Source: Magnolia sinica
Lineage: Eukaryota > Streptophyta > Magnoliopsida > Magnoliales > Magnoliaceae
Direction: 5' to 3'
NCBI RefSeq assembly: GCF_029962835.1
Contig: NC_080573.1
Span: forward strand, 141,775,495 to 141,839,494
Length of the DNA stretch: 64,000 nt
Position numbers and translations under genes: made by a program. Below are positions 49,801 to 57,699 of this stretch, in pieces (within the stretch, counting starts at the first letter, position 1; each line of letters starts with the position of its first letter). The notes below the pieces were generated by a model, which saw only the letters and a list, made by a program, of their open reading frames with translations, had not been told where the DNA came from and did no database searches.

Positions 49801-52800
49801 TCCAATATGTTCATAAGGTCAAAAATACCTGGATTAAGAGGAAAAACAAATATCATATTGATCTAAAACTTTTGTGACCCCCAAAAGGGTTTCAATGGTA
49901 AATGTTCAATCCCCCACTGCTTTTTGCAGTGTGGTCCACTTGATCTTTAGATCTGTCTTATTTTTTGGCTCAAGCCTTACTACGAGCACATAAAATGAAT
50001 GGACGGTTTGAATGGACGGTTTGGATATAACACATACCTCATGATGGGACCCACAGAACTTGCTAATGTCAATACACCAGTTATCTAGTACACCAATTCG
50101 TTTCCAGACGAAAGCTCTCTTTTGAGAGAGTGAACTCGGTGCGACTACGGCTTTACAAACGATGGTGCGGCCCTCACGACGGGGCCCACTGTGATGTATT
50201 TATTTTTTATCCATGCCAACCATAGGTTTTTCCAGATCATTATAGGACACTAGCCCAAAAATGAAGTAGATCGAAATCTAAGTTGGACCATATTTTAAGA
50301 AAGAGTGGTGGTTGAACCTCCACCATTAAAAACTTCTTCGGGCCCACATTAATGTTTTTGTAATGTTTATTTGTCATCCAACCCGTTGATAAGATCACGT
50401 AAACCTTTATGAATGGAAACGAACAAATATCAGGTTGGTCCAAAACTTTTGTAACCCATGAGAAGGTTTGAATGGTCAATCATCACTGTTTCTTATGTAA
50501 TGGTCCACCAAAGATTTGAATCTGCTTCATTTTTGAGATTATACCCTAAATTGATTTTTAAAAATAGAGGGACAGGATGGATATACAATAAATATATCAA
50601 GGTGGGCCCCACCATAAGTGTTGTACCGTCTTACGTCAGGCTAGGGCTGCACATAATCCACTCTACTCCCCTTGCACCACTAAGTGGGTGGGAGTCAGTA
50701 GGCTGGGGCTATTTTTTTTTAATTTTTTTTTTTTTTCAATTCATCCCAGCAGGAATGGGGCATGAATGGTGTGAATGTGATATAAACATCATGGTGGACC
50801 AGGGAGGTTTCAACGGTGGGCATTTTCTTGCACACTTTTCCTTATCATGAGGTCCACTTGAGTTTTGGATATGCATGTTTTTAGGCTTAGGCCCTATCAT
50901 GGTCTGGATAAACGGATGGACGGAGTGGATTTCTCACAAACTTCATGGTGGGCCCCACTGAGAGGATGTAAGGGTAAGAAGACATATTTACACACCAAAA
51001 AATTTAAAATAGGAGTTTTATTATACTCCACCTGCAATTAACCCTTCACGCATAGGCACTTGAAATTGTACACGTGACATATATTCATTAAAAAATAAAT
51101 TGAATGGAATGAGTTATTAACGCTTGTTTATAATAATACAACCATTAGATTTATTCATTTTAACTGTCCAATAAATGTCCACCAATCTCATACGGAAATA
51201 ATAAGATATGATAAAGTTTGGGTCTACTCAAATAACTACACTGAGTACTATAAATAGGATGGTTTAATTTGATTAATTGTATGCCATGTATGCAACTTCT
51301 CAGTGTATGTGTATTGTCCGTGTCACACACTCACAAACACTTGCCAGCATTTAACTATTGATGGAATGATGTGGGTCCCTAATCATGGGGCCTACCTTGA
51401 TGGCATGTATTCTTTTTACAATTTTTTATTCCTAAATATGTAAATATGTGTATTTAGGCATGTCTTAAAGTTTTACAAAAAAATTTCATCACTTTTCCAT
51501 GTTTTCTCCCGATTTCCGGTTATCAGCGATATTATTGGCAATAACGATATTATTTCTCTATCTCTGGCTAGCGAAACTTGTAGTGATAACGACAACTTGG
51601 TTATGATAAATTGAAATGATCATTAGACACAATTATCTTGCATTGTAGGTCCTAGAAAGCTTTCATAAGAAGAAAAGGAAATGGCAAAAGCAAGGGGAGG
51701 AGGTCCAAGTGGAAGAAGAATCGGTCATCCGATTCTAAATAATAAGAAAACATCGTTTATTAGGATAATAGGATGACAATGATGATATCGTCACCGATGA
51801 TGAGAGAGAAAGAGAGAGGATGCATGAAGACTGAAGAGGGAGGGGATACATTTTTGAACTTGTTTTATTTTTAAAAGGGTAATAAAAATGTAACGAAATG
51901 GGAATAAGTAGAATTGAGTTAAACATTACAATAAGCAACTATGACACATATACAAGCGTAAATATAGGTTCTCAATTGATAATGTCATAATATGTTACTT
52001 TTCTTTGTGCATGTTGATGGAAAATGGATAGGTTATGTGCAAGGTATCACATAACGGTAACAGTGGCCATAACAGCCACTGTTGTTACTGTCATTGTATG
52101 GGCCATAATGGCCATTACAAACTTTTTTCTTTTTTGAAAAAAATATGTTTTGGCCCCATAATGGACCATTAAGGGAGCTGTTATGGCCATTACGGGTTTT
52201 TTCTTCTTCTTCCAATTATGGCCGTTACAAACTTACAGCCATTACATAACTGTTTTGGAATTCCTTGGTCATGTGCTTTTCTTTTTTTATGATGCATTTA
52301 TAAAATTTCCATTTTTTTTTTCTGAATTTTAAGCAAAAAAAATCTTAGAATTTATGACACAATTGGCGATTTGATACGCGACTCAACCTAAATTATGAGT
52401 TTGAGCCGAGTTCGAGCAGGCCCCAACTCGACTCGACTCGGATTGAATCCAACTCGAATCGAACCAGTTCGGTGACTCGGTTACTTTGCCATTGATGTTG
52501 CTCACCAAGTGTTTGATAAAATAACTCAATGAAGTGTGGCTGGTGGCAAGGAAGGTGTGTACATGAAACAAATACCCTTTTTTTTTCTTGGTTTTTATAT
52601 TGCTTAGAAGGTGTTTGATAAAATACCTATAAAACCATTGCTTCTGTTTCACATACAGAGGGATTTTGAAGGTGCAGTCCAGGTGTTTGTGGAAATGCCT
52701 CAATGGCGAACTCAGCTCAAGCTGGCACGAGCTGCTGATCGAACCGAGTCAAGCTGGCCAACCAGGCTCGAGGACTGACCTGAGCCAAGTTCATGCTGAG

Positions 52801-55800
52801 GTCAGCTAGTGGCCGAGCCAAGTTGAGCCGAGGCCAGCTCGACTCGATGTACACCCCTAGGTAAAAGAGTGCTTAAAAGATAGCTTGAACAACACCACCC
52901 AACACCCACCAACCCCCACCCCCCCCCCCCCCCCCTTTTCTTTTTCTTAAAGGTAACCCCACCAACCCTGGACTACTAACACAAACTACATTGTCTCCAC
53001 TAGCTCATCTAGCGAGCGGGAGACATAACATCTTATAGTTCCCCCCTCTCTCTAGACATCTTAACACGCACTACACTGTCTCCACCAGCTCATTTAACAG
53101 GCGGGAGACATAACATCTTATAGCTTCATCCCCCTCTCTTTAGACATCTTATAGCTTAACCTAAACATAACATCATTGTCAACAGCATCAAATGAAATAA
53201 TATGGTATACTGCAGGAGCACTGAATATATTAGACTCTAACAACACAAGAAACATGCTTAGGGGGCATTTGGATCGTAAGTTACTTTGGATAAGTTACTT
53301 ATGCCATAAGTAGCTAATCTTGGTTTCTACTTATTCAGCCAATAAGTATGTTTGGTAACCAACATACTTATCAACCAAAAAGTAGAAAAGCATGTTTAGT
53401 TTTCAACATCATAAGTAATTATCCCTCAAGTTTGTTTGGTCCCCCTCACATCCACCATCCATCATCTAGGGCTAACCTTTGATGTGGACCATTCATAGTG
53501 TGGGTCCCACCTTTGATGTGGGTTGTCCTTCATATGAGGCCCACCTTGGATGTGGGCCATTCATCATTATAGCCTGACCTTTAATGTGCACCATTCATTA
53601 TGCAGGGCCCACTATGATGTTGGCCATCCATCAAGTGGGGTCCACCATCAATGTTATTGTCCATCATGTGGGGCCCACTTTCAATATCCACCACCCAACA
53701 AGTGGAGCACACATTTGATGTGGATTGTCCATCATGTGGACCCCACCTCTGACGCTGGCCGTCCATCATGCAGCGCCCACCTTGGATATGGGCCACTCAT
53801 CATTAGGGCTAACCTTTGATGTGGACCGTCCATCATGTGTGGCCTACCTTGATGAGGACCATCCATCAGGTGAGGCCCATCTAAATGTGGATCATCCATC
53901 ATGTGCGGCTCACCATTATTAATTGTCCATCATGTGGCTCCACCTTCAATGTGGATTGCCTATCATGTAGGGCTCACCTTGGATGTGGGTGATTCATCAT
54001 TAGGGGCCGACCTTTGATGTGGACCATACATCGTGTGGGGCCAGTTCAATATGGGCCATCCATCATGTGGAGCCCACCTTTGATGTGGACCATCCATCAT
54101 GTAGGCCCCACCTTTGAAGTGGGTTGTCCATCATGCCAGACTGCTTTGGATGTGAGCTTTTTATCATTATGGGATGACCTTTGATGTGGACCATCCATAT
54201 GAGGTCCTCCATCATGTGGGGCCCATCTTTTACACACACACACGCAAAGAGGGCCAGACCATCAATCTGGATCAATGATGACGTCCAGGGAGGGCCTCTT
54301 AGTTAGAGGGCCGCATTTTGGTTCGTTGGAGTGGACTCAATAGTCATGTGAATCCCACCATGAGTTCTCATGATCGCGGCTCACTATTCCAATTAATTTA
54401 GTACTTTGGGTTTTGCTTATTATTGGTATTAGGAATATCATGGACAGCTTAGATTGCTTTGATTAGTTGTTATTTTTGATTACTTCGTCTCCAAGTAATA
54501 GGTTGCGAACATGGCGCGAGTTTTGGGGTATAGGGTTTTATTATAAATAAGCACCCCTCCCTTGTAGTCTTTTTTTCCTCAATGAAGAGTAATAAAATTG
54601 CTGCGTTTTTCCGCTCCTCTAAATTTCTGAGTTGTGGAGATTCAATTGGGTGCGAAACCCTTCTTCCTTAAGGGCTGACTACCGTGGTGCAAAGCCACAC
54701 CTATCCCGATTCGTTCCCACCTTCTTCCATCCATATTTCGCTTTTCCTACAATCATTTATGCTTCAAATCCATCCTCTATTGCAGCCGTTTTTCTCTCTA
54801 CAGCAGATTTCCAGAATTTGGTCCTGCAGGAGGACTGAAACTTCGGCGGAGCACTACGCACAAACCGTGCATCGGATTGAGCTGAGATTTGGGGGTTTTG
54901 GAGTCCATCCCTAGCCGACCAGGGCTAAAGTGGCCTTTTTTCTGAATAGTGAGCCCCACACAAGTGCGGCCGAGATCACACGCACATGCGTCTAGGCCAT
55001 TGTTGCTGTCCACACGTGCGGTACTCCTCTGGTTCGTCTATCCTCTCTTTCACTCCTCTTTCACCTAAAATCCCTAAACCTAACCCTAAATTACTCAAAT
55101 CCTCAATTTTATGCCCTTTCTTCAACCTTAGGGTTCCCCGAATTAAAATTTCTGAATCCCTTGGATTGGGGGAATTATTTTTGTGCATGTGTGGATGAAT
55201 TTACCCTCCTTTGATTCTTATTTAGTCTATAATTTTGATTGATCCGGCCCTAGCATGTGTAGGCCTGGACCTGCATAAGATTCCCCTTGATTGAGCATTT
55301 GAACTTTTGTGTGGGATGTAGAATTTTGTGTAATTGTTTCTGAACTAGTGTGATCTAAAGCTTGAAAATCTTGCACATCATACTTGAATTTCATGTCTGG
55401 CATCACTGTCCACCTTCAATGTGGATAGTCCACCACGTGGGTCCTCCTTTGACATGGACTGTGAGAGAGAAGTAGAAAAGTCATAAGTTAAAAAGCTAAA
55501 AATAATTACTTATTAAGTAGCTTTTGGCACACAAGTAACTTTTACCATGATGCTTACCAAACTAACTTAAGTGAAAAAAGTAACTTAATTACTTAACATA
55601 AGTTAAAAAGCAACTTATTTGGTGGTATCCAAATGGGCCCTAAGGGACATAATTCAATAAGATGCAGATATCATGAATGCTCTAACATTTTGCATACACC
55701 GATATGTCACTCGAGAATAAAATTACTTTTACATCCTTGAGAGATTGGATGTGTACATGATTAGATTTCAACTCCTATAGATACAACATCAGTCAGCAAA

Positions 55801-55891
55801 CAGCATTTAAAGAAAAGAAAATGAATCACCTGAAATCCAGCATCAGTGTTGTTTATCCCATAATAAAGACCAGCGACTTGAGCATCATAAG
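25830..55891 (-). CDS. Insulin-degrading-enzyme-like zinc metalloprotease (M16A), C-terminal part
   Basis: Insulysins degrade short peptides inside a closed chamber; the plant member is often reported as peroxisomal. Nine - strand exons: 55830-55891, 44035-44139, 32770-32971, 32461-32669, 27439-27563, 27303-27354, 26741-26827, 26285-26407 and 25830-26117. Phases fit, all are GT-AG, and they give about 417 residues with no stop before TAG at 25830-25832. Diagnostic stretches in order: YDAQVAGLYYGIN, VVGYNHKMRILLETII, EVKPDRFAVIK, FKFQQPYQQALYYCSL, TWPWTEHLEVLPHLEA, ENSALVHYIQ, RTVEQLGYVTVLMQRNDSG, NALIDMKLEKHKNLREES and LIDFFNEHIKIGAPQRKSLS. These are the two C-terminal M16 domains. The HxxEH catalytic site belongs to the N-terminal half, outside the window. 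The C-terminus (..NPAILQKNI) does not look like the family's usual end and shows no SKL-type peroxisomal signal. The introns are huge and filled with retroelements, yet the exons look intact. Confidence 0.93.
26828..27302. other. Protease intron, no element recognised
   Basis: Ordinary AT-rich intron between two protease exons. I see nothing else in it. Confidence 0.4.
28085..28238 (+). mobile_element. tRNA-derived SINE (family A)
   Basis: A-box-like CTTGGGTGGTAGACTC, B-box-like GGGTTCAAGTATCC, the body TGGTGTGAGTGTGTGGGG and an A-rich tail with AAAG units. A 15-bp duplication GAATTAACACAGGAA (28070-28084) and GAATTAACACAAGAA (28239-28253) differs by one base. It lies in the 4.9-kb protease intron. 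Confidence 0.88.
28254..29589. other. Protease intron, no element recognised
   Basis: AT-rich non-coding sequence with an (ATTTT)n tract near 28885-28908 and no convincing gene or complete repeat. Confidence 0.35.
29590..32150 (+). mobile_element. L1-type LINE, 5'-truncated, degenerate reverse transcriptase
   Basis: Fragments of a plant L1 reverse transcriptase run in order: RPRLDNLQFDRISKVEADSLE (30140-30200), EEEIKAAI, KALGANGF, FFQKFWEVV, LRDFRLICLL, LASRFKVVL, QGGFVARRQIVDGA, then LQHVDDTMLFC (about 30947-30980; VDD retained), VLGLKVNMSRSELLGV, ISYLGLPLYVG, LSRWKSRHLSLEGRLKLINE and a later GDGKSIKFCEDPWMGD. Stops and frame changes occur throughout. The endonuclease domain is missing. It lies antisense within the protease intron. 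The 5' part (29605-30225) is triplicated. Confidence 0.88.
29605..30225 (+). repeat. Three tandem copies of the LINE 5' segment
   Basis: Each copy runs from 'TCAAAGCCTACTAACTAAAA' through 'GGTGTGTCTAGCATCCTCAA' to 'TTTCCAAGGTGGAGGCAGAT' and 'TCATTGGAAAAC'. Copies start at about 29605, 29839 and 29989. The middle copy lacks about 85 bp containing the 'GTTCTATGACRATTTGCTCA' part. The third copy leads into the rest of the LINE. Confidence 0.85.
34096..34385 (-). repeat. 3' LTR of the relic Copia
   Basis: Reads TGTTAAATGGACAGTTG from 34385 downward and shares with 43328-43603 the segments ACTTAAATATTACRTAAACT, TATTAGGGCTTTCATT and the GAAGAAAAGAGAAGAAA-rich block. It is preceded by a polypurine tract (GCTAGAAGGGAAG on the minus strand). 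Confidence 0.75.
34400..34605 (-). pseudogene. Copia RNase H C-terminus
   Basis: The minus strand reads NNPLFHGRTNHIVV, then KDISIPYISS, AGLFAKALGKSQFQ and LEMYDIYAPARREV. This is the standard end of a Copia pol (NPVFHERTKHIEVDCHF type) with stops and substitutions. Confidence 0.85.
34882..35379. mobile_element. MITE, GTCCATCC-core family (first of a pair)
   Basis: Inverted ends AGCGGATTATGAACAGTAC.. and ..GCGTACTCAGTACGCTAATC with the usual core. It directly abuts the next MITE. The end family matches 12817-13345. Confidence 0.7.
35385..35903. mobile_element. MITE, GTCCATCC core with a different end (CGAAAGCCTTTCG)
   Basis: Left end GTGGATTTCCTACGAAAGCC and right end CTTGCGAAAGCCTTCAGTAA are inverted. 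The core motifs (CCCGTCCATCTATTCT, GTGGCCCACTTGAG, GGTGGGCCCCACCT) are shared with the other family although the termini differ. Confidence 0.7.
35962..37171 (+). repeat. 5' LTR of the chromovirus
   Basis: 1210 bp. TATAAATA at 36321-36328 serves as the promoter box, and CGCAC/GTACGC-rich sequence lies in U3. The primer-binding site follows five bases later. Confidence 0.92.
36321..36328 (+). promoter_or_regulatory. TATA box of the chromovirus LTR
   Basis: TATAAATA in CCCTATAAATAGGCAC. The counterpart in the 3' LTR is at 39720-39727. Confidence 0.65.
37464..38502 (+). pseudogene. Chromovirus gag-pol remnant with in-frame internal deletion
   Basis: The frame opens at ATG 37464 (MEQLLESMNKLSQQIEYLGK). 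An in-frame TGA at 37521-37523 follows; the second copy of the repeat has TGC there. Gag sequence is present as two 318-bp copies (37467-37784 and 37785-38102, exactly 106 codons each). It then passes without a stop into an RT-proximal segment (FYNVFPDDLPDESPP, near 38154-38200) and straight into an integrase C-terminal segment (AEVAFNSSVDRSIGFSPYEVV, 38243-38305). The middle of pol has been lost in frame. A frame change near 38410 ends this reading. Confidence 0.85.
38405..39356 (+). pseudogene. Integrase tail, proline-rich repeat and chromodomain
   Basis: Frame 2 carries the end of the integrase (FNVRDSVMVHISPKRYPPR, LHARNAGPFKII and ISSTFNVEDLV, to about 38680) and stops at TGA 38756-38758. 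The same frame continues through about nine copies of a 14-residue proline-rich unit (PDPFFQPLPPIPTR type, 38765-39142), one TAG inside it, and then a chromodomain (IEDILDHQIVLTSNGK, QKYLIKW, STWLTAEELQRLD; about 39164-39310). Chromodomains guide such elements to heterochromatin. A proline-rich linker of this size before the chromodomain is unusual to me. Confidence 0.8.
38765..39142 (+). repeat. 42-bp minisatellite coding a 14-residue proline-rich unit
   Basis: About nine units of 42 bp, each close to CCCGACCCATTTTTCCAGCC plus CTACCTCCCATACCTACCCGT. Because 42 is a multiple of three, the frame is kept through all units, apart from one TAG. Confidence 0.88.
39361..40581 (+). repeat. 3' LTR of the chromovirus
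   Basis: Aligns to 35962-37171 along its length with few substitutions and indels. It is followed directly by the ACCTT duplication. Confidence 0.92.
40587..40880. mobile_element. MITE fragment, GTCCATCC-core family
   Basis: Carries CATCGTCCATCCATTTTC and related core pieces (TGGATCATACCACTAG, GGGTTGGATGGCAAGTAAAC) without recognisable ends. It sits between the chromovirus and the Copia integrase relic. Confidence 0.5.
41234..41402 (+). mobile_element. tRNA-derived SINE (family A)
   Basis: A-box-like CATAGCTCAAGTGGTAGA, B-box-like GGTATCGATCCC and an A-rich tail. Duplications TTGAGCCGAGTTGA (41220-41233) and TTGAGCCGAATTGA (41404-41417) differ by one base. It is inserted in the Copia integrase relic. 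Confidence 0.88.
41518..41612 (-). mobile_element. Short SINE-like element (family B)
   Basis: The minus strand shows A-box-like TAGATGAGCTGGTAGAG, B-box-like GAGTTCAATCC and a terminal A run. Target duplications are not clear. Related copies are at 52953-53030 and in part at 53060-53115. Confidence 0.6.
42361..43327. other. Copia 5' internal region, unassigned
   Basis: Between the Copia protease piece and its 5' LTR, where gag is expected on the minus strand. I cannot recognise gag. The primer-binding site is at 43316-43326. Confidence 0.35.
43316..43326 (-). other. Primer-binding site of the relic Copia
   Basis: TGCTATCAGAG on the minus strand, one base off the initiator tRNA-Met complement, directly after the 5' LTR. 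Confidence 0.6.
43328..43603 (-). repeat. 5' LTR of the relic Copia
   Basis: Starts TGATTAAATGGACCATTG from 43603 downward. It is homologous to 34096-34385 over its length but clearly diverged. Confidence 0.72.
44690..45190. mobile_element. Element with TAGCATAGC-type inverted ends
   Basis: Left: AATGTTTTAAATTGCTTATG then GCTACGTAGCATAGC repeats. Right: TACGTAGCTTACACC.. ACTATTCGCTATTTAAAACA. The ends are inverted and built from simple GCTACGTA units. A similar element is at 60021-60540. Confidence 0.6.
45191..46516. other. Unassigned intron sequence
   Basis: Includes several imperfect repeats of AGATGCTCTCCAATGCTAAACGGC-like units near 46015-46115. No gene or complete element is recognised. 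Confidence 0.35.
46780..47330. mobile_element. MITE, GTCCATCC-core family
   Basis: Core motifs CCTGTCCATCCGTTTTTCC, CTAACCTGTTCATAAG and GTGTGGTCCAATTGAG, closing with GGGCCCACAAAGC. First of three in a row. Confidence 0.65.
47347..47855. mobile_element. MITE, core family with GTTTCGAGC ends
   Basis: Left GCGGATTCCTGCTATGTTCC, then GCTCGAAACCTAGGTGGGG. Right CCACTAAGGTTTCGAGCACA, then GGAACTTCCTACGGAAGGC. Inverted ends with the same core. Second of three in a row; end type as 35385-35903. Confidence 0.68.
47857..48370. mobile_element. MITE, core family with GCGCTGACGCT ends
   Basis: Begins CAGCGCTGACGCTACTCAAG; core motifs in the usual order; ends near GGGACCCACAAACTTGGTGACGTTAGC. Its closest partner is 49557-50105, which starts GAGCGCTGACGCTCCTCGAG. 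Confidence 0.6.
49557..50105. mobile_element. MITE, core family with GCGCTGACGCT ends
   Basis: Starts GAGCGCTGACGCTCCTCGAG and contains the usual core, with a short local duplication of GAATGGACGGTTTG near 49997-50025. Confidence 0.62.
50106..50640. mobile_element. MITE, GTCCATCC-core family
   Basis: Runs from CGAAAGCTCTCTTTTGAGAG through GTGATGTATTTATTTTTTAT and CATCCAACCCGTTGATAAG to GGTGGGCCCCACCATAAGTG. Second in a row of three. Confidence 0.6.
50650..50972. mobile_element. Shorter MITE of the same core family
   Basis: Contains TAAACATCATGGTGG, GAGGTCCACTTGAGTTTTGG, AAACGGATGGACGGAGTGG and CATGGTGGGCCCCACTG. The left half of the core is missing, so this is an internally deleted copy. 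Confidence 0.55.
52030..52260. repeat. GGCCATTA/TAACGG-type palindromic repeat element
   Basis: Many units such as GGCCATAACAGCCAC, GGCCATAATGGCCATTAC and GGCCGTTAC on both strands, with inverted symmetry around a central GGACCATTAAGGGAGC. A second such region is at 63550-63880. Confidence 0.6.
52380..52861. mobile_element. GAGTCGAG-rich inverted-repeat element
   Basis: Left: CCCAACTCGACTCGACTCGG. Right: GAGCCGAGGCCAGCTCGACTCGATGTACACCCC. Same type as 19838-20290. It has no coding region; its middle contains two copies of a GTGTTTGATAAAAT-containing unit near 52510 and 52610. Confidence 0.55.
52953..53115 (-). repeat. SINE-like family B units, tandem
   Basis: Two minus-strand units, each with GCGGGAGACATAACATCTTA on the plus strand next to GTCTCCACYAGCTCATYTA (A-box-like on the minus strand). 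They follow a run of about 17 C residues (52920-52936). The second unit is partial. Confidence 0.5.
53430..54235. repeat. Minisatellite, unit about 34 bp, more than 20 copies
   Basis: Units resemble CCACCTTTGATGTGGACC followed by ATCCATCATGTGGGG, with 29-37 bp length variation and many substitutions. About 23 units are countable here, with two more on the far side of the inserted LTR. Confidence 0.88.
54215..55405 (+). mobile_element. Solo LTR related to the 35962 chromovirus LTRs
   Basis: Shares in order GATGACGTCCAGGGAGGGCC, CTTCGTCTCCAAGTAATAGG (CTTCATCGCC in the others), AGTTTTGGGGTATAGG, TTATAAATAAGCACC and GGGGGTTTTG, and ends TCATGTCTGGCATCA. It is clearly more diverged than the two chromovirus LTRs are from each other. 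The left end is uncertain and no target duplication was found. It sits in the minisatellite. Confidence 0.75.
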
Positions 55892-56459
55892 CTGAAAGAT
55901 TGAGAGGATAAATTTAGCATATCGCTCCAAGGATATATCATGGTTAATAATAAAAAACACAATGGATGTGTACTGAAGGTTACATAAGATGTTTTACTAC
56001 AAATCAACCATGAAAGTAAACCATCATTTAATCTTTAAGCACCCAAAAATTACTTAAGAGTGTAAGATATTGGATAAAAGGTAACCAATATGGCCATAGA
56101 GCCAAACTGACAAGGAAGAAACAGAGTTGAAGCCCGCACGAATGTACAAGACAGGTTACACACCATCAGGCCCATCACAGCAGTAGGGTGGCTGACAGCA
56201 TCAGAGCAATATCAAGGTTCTTAATCTCAGGATGCATATCGGCCCATTTGTAAACTGATACAATACGGGTATATCAGACCCATAGCACTCCTCTTTTACC
56301 AAAAGACTGATGGAAAATTTTCATGAAAGAAAAAAAGAAATATGGGAAACTCAGTAATTGGTAATTTTTGTGTTTTAGACATCCAGATGGTTTCAAACAG
56401 TTTTTTGGTAAGATGATGTTTGTCTGGCTAACCTCTCTCTCTCTCTCTCTCTCTCTGAA
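55892..56459. other. Protease intron, no element recognised
   Basis: No exon, RNA gene or complete repeat is seen. A (CT)n run at 56433-56455 marks the end of the neighbouring LINE. Confidence 0.35.
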
Positions 56460-57660
56460 GGCGACAATTTTATTGTAGGATGTGAAAGCCTGAAAGAATA
56501 CAATTTACAAAAAAAATAAACAAAAAGAAACACAATCCTACGTCTTCAAATAGCTTTCTCCCATTCCATGACATACATTTTTGCCCTTCTGTATACATTC
56601 CCTACCTGCTGACTTTGGTTCCTAAAGAATCTATTTTTCCTTTCTTCCCATAGGGACCAAATTCCGGCCAACATAGATAAGTGCCATCTTACCTTACTTC
56701 CCCATTCCTTTGCCATGCCAAGTCCAAAATAACAACAACAACAACAACAATAATAAAATCTTCAATGGAACCCAACATCACCCAAAACGCTCCAAAGCTT
56801 TGATGCCACTAACCCAAATCTAATTTGCAAACAAAGTGCATGAAAAGATGATTGATTGTCTCTTCATTTTGCATGCACATCAAACATACATTTGGAAGCA
56901 CCATCCTTCTCTTTAGAAAATTGTCTATGGTTAACACGTTTCACTAGCCATGCCAAAACTATCACTTTGGGGGAGCTTTCTAATTTCACACATAGCTGTA
57001 CTGTAAGTCTGTCTATTCGATGAAGCCCAAGAAATGAGCGAGTAGAAGGATTTAACCGCAAATTTAACCGATTTTTCTTTAATCCACACCATTGTATCCT
57101 TCTCTCCCATAACTGGCGAAGCCTTTTGAAGCAGTTCAACAACTTGAATATCTCTTCTTCCTATTCTTCCAACAGGTCCCTTCTATGTAATGGGTTCCAA
57201 CTCACCACAATTTTCAATTATAGAAAAGCAATGAGTGACAAGCATGTTCGGCTCCATCGAGATCCTAGCCAATCAAGGGAAAATATTTTTAGGTGGATTA
57301 TCTTCCAACCAAATACCCTCTCAAAAACAAGTACTTGTCCATCTTCCGAGGAGAATCCTATTCCCTCTTTAAGTCTGCCGAAGATTACCTTAAAAATTAC
57401 CTTCCTCTTCTTCCAACAGGTCCCTTCTATGTAATGGGTTCCAACTCACCACAATTTTCAATCATAAAAAAGCAATGAGTGACAAGCATGTTCGGCTCCA
57501 TCGAGATCCTAGCCAATCAAGGGAAAATATCTTTAAGTGGATTATCTTCCAACCAAATATCCTCCCAAAAACGAGTACTTGTCCATCTCCCGAGGAGAAT
57601 TCTATTCCGTCTTTAAGCTTATCTCTCATTTCGCATATTGCTCTCTCATTCCGCAAGAAG
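56460..57660 (-). mobile_element. L1-type LINE, 3' part, with internal duplication
   Basis: The minus strand reads WLEDNPLK-type sequence in two copies (57417-57660 and 57173-57416, a 244-bp tandem duplication), then the zinc-binding end typical of plant L1 reverse transcriptases (VIVLAWLVKRVNHRQFSKE near 56950-56900), and then a WWAIWKERN-type region near 56690-56630 with stops. It continues the reverse-transcriptase part at 61180-62400. Confidence 0.75.
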
Positions 57661-57699
57661 ACGACGCTTTATCTTCCCCCTGATGGCCTATGGTGACAA

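Larger units (their letters stand above)
48960..51600. mobile_element. Second composite element with CGATA-type ends
   Basis: Starts with AAATCGATAATATCGCC and TATCGGCGATATTTTCG repeats (48990-49130) and ends in GGTTATCAGCGATATTATTGG plus GATAACGACAAC (51520-51600). Inside are a GC-richer stretch (49190-49500) and three MITEs in a row (49557-50105, 50106-50640, 50650-50972). It appears next to, and partly mirrors, 46517-48893. Limits are approximate. Confidence 0.4.
53258..55645. mobile_element. Terminal-inverted-repeat element carrying a minisatellite
   Basis: Left end CTTAGGGGGCATTTGGAT and right end ATCCAAATGGGCCCTAAG are inverted. Next to them are matching subterminal stretches rich in TAAGTTACTT and AAGTAGCTTTT. 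The interior is a 34-bp minisatellite (53430-54235, 55406-55460) interrupted by a solo LTR (about 54215-55405). No transposase is seen. The class (hAT-like or other) and target duplication are unclear. Confidence 0.6.

Noticed and set aside
53550-53922. His-rich frames on both strands
   Set aside because: Produced by the 34-bp minisatellite; frames appear on both strands because the units lack stops.
53430-54235. Possible CRISPR-like or clustered repeat array
   Set aside because: Units are contiguous and degenerate with no unique spacers, in a eukaryotic intron, so this is a minisatellite.
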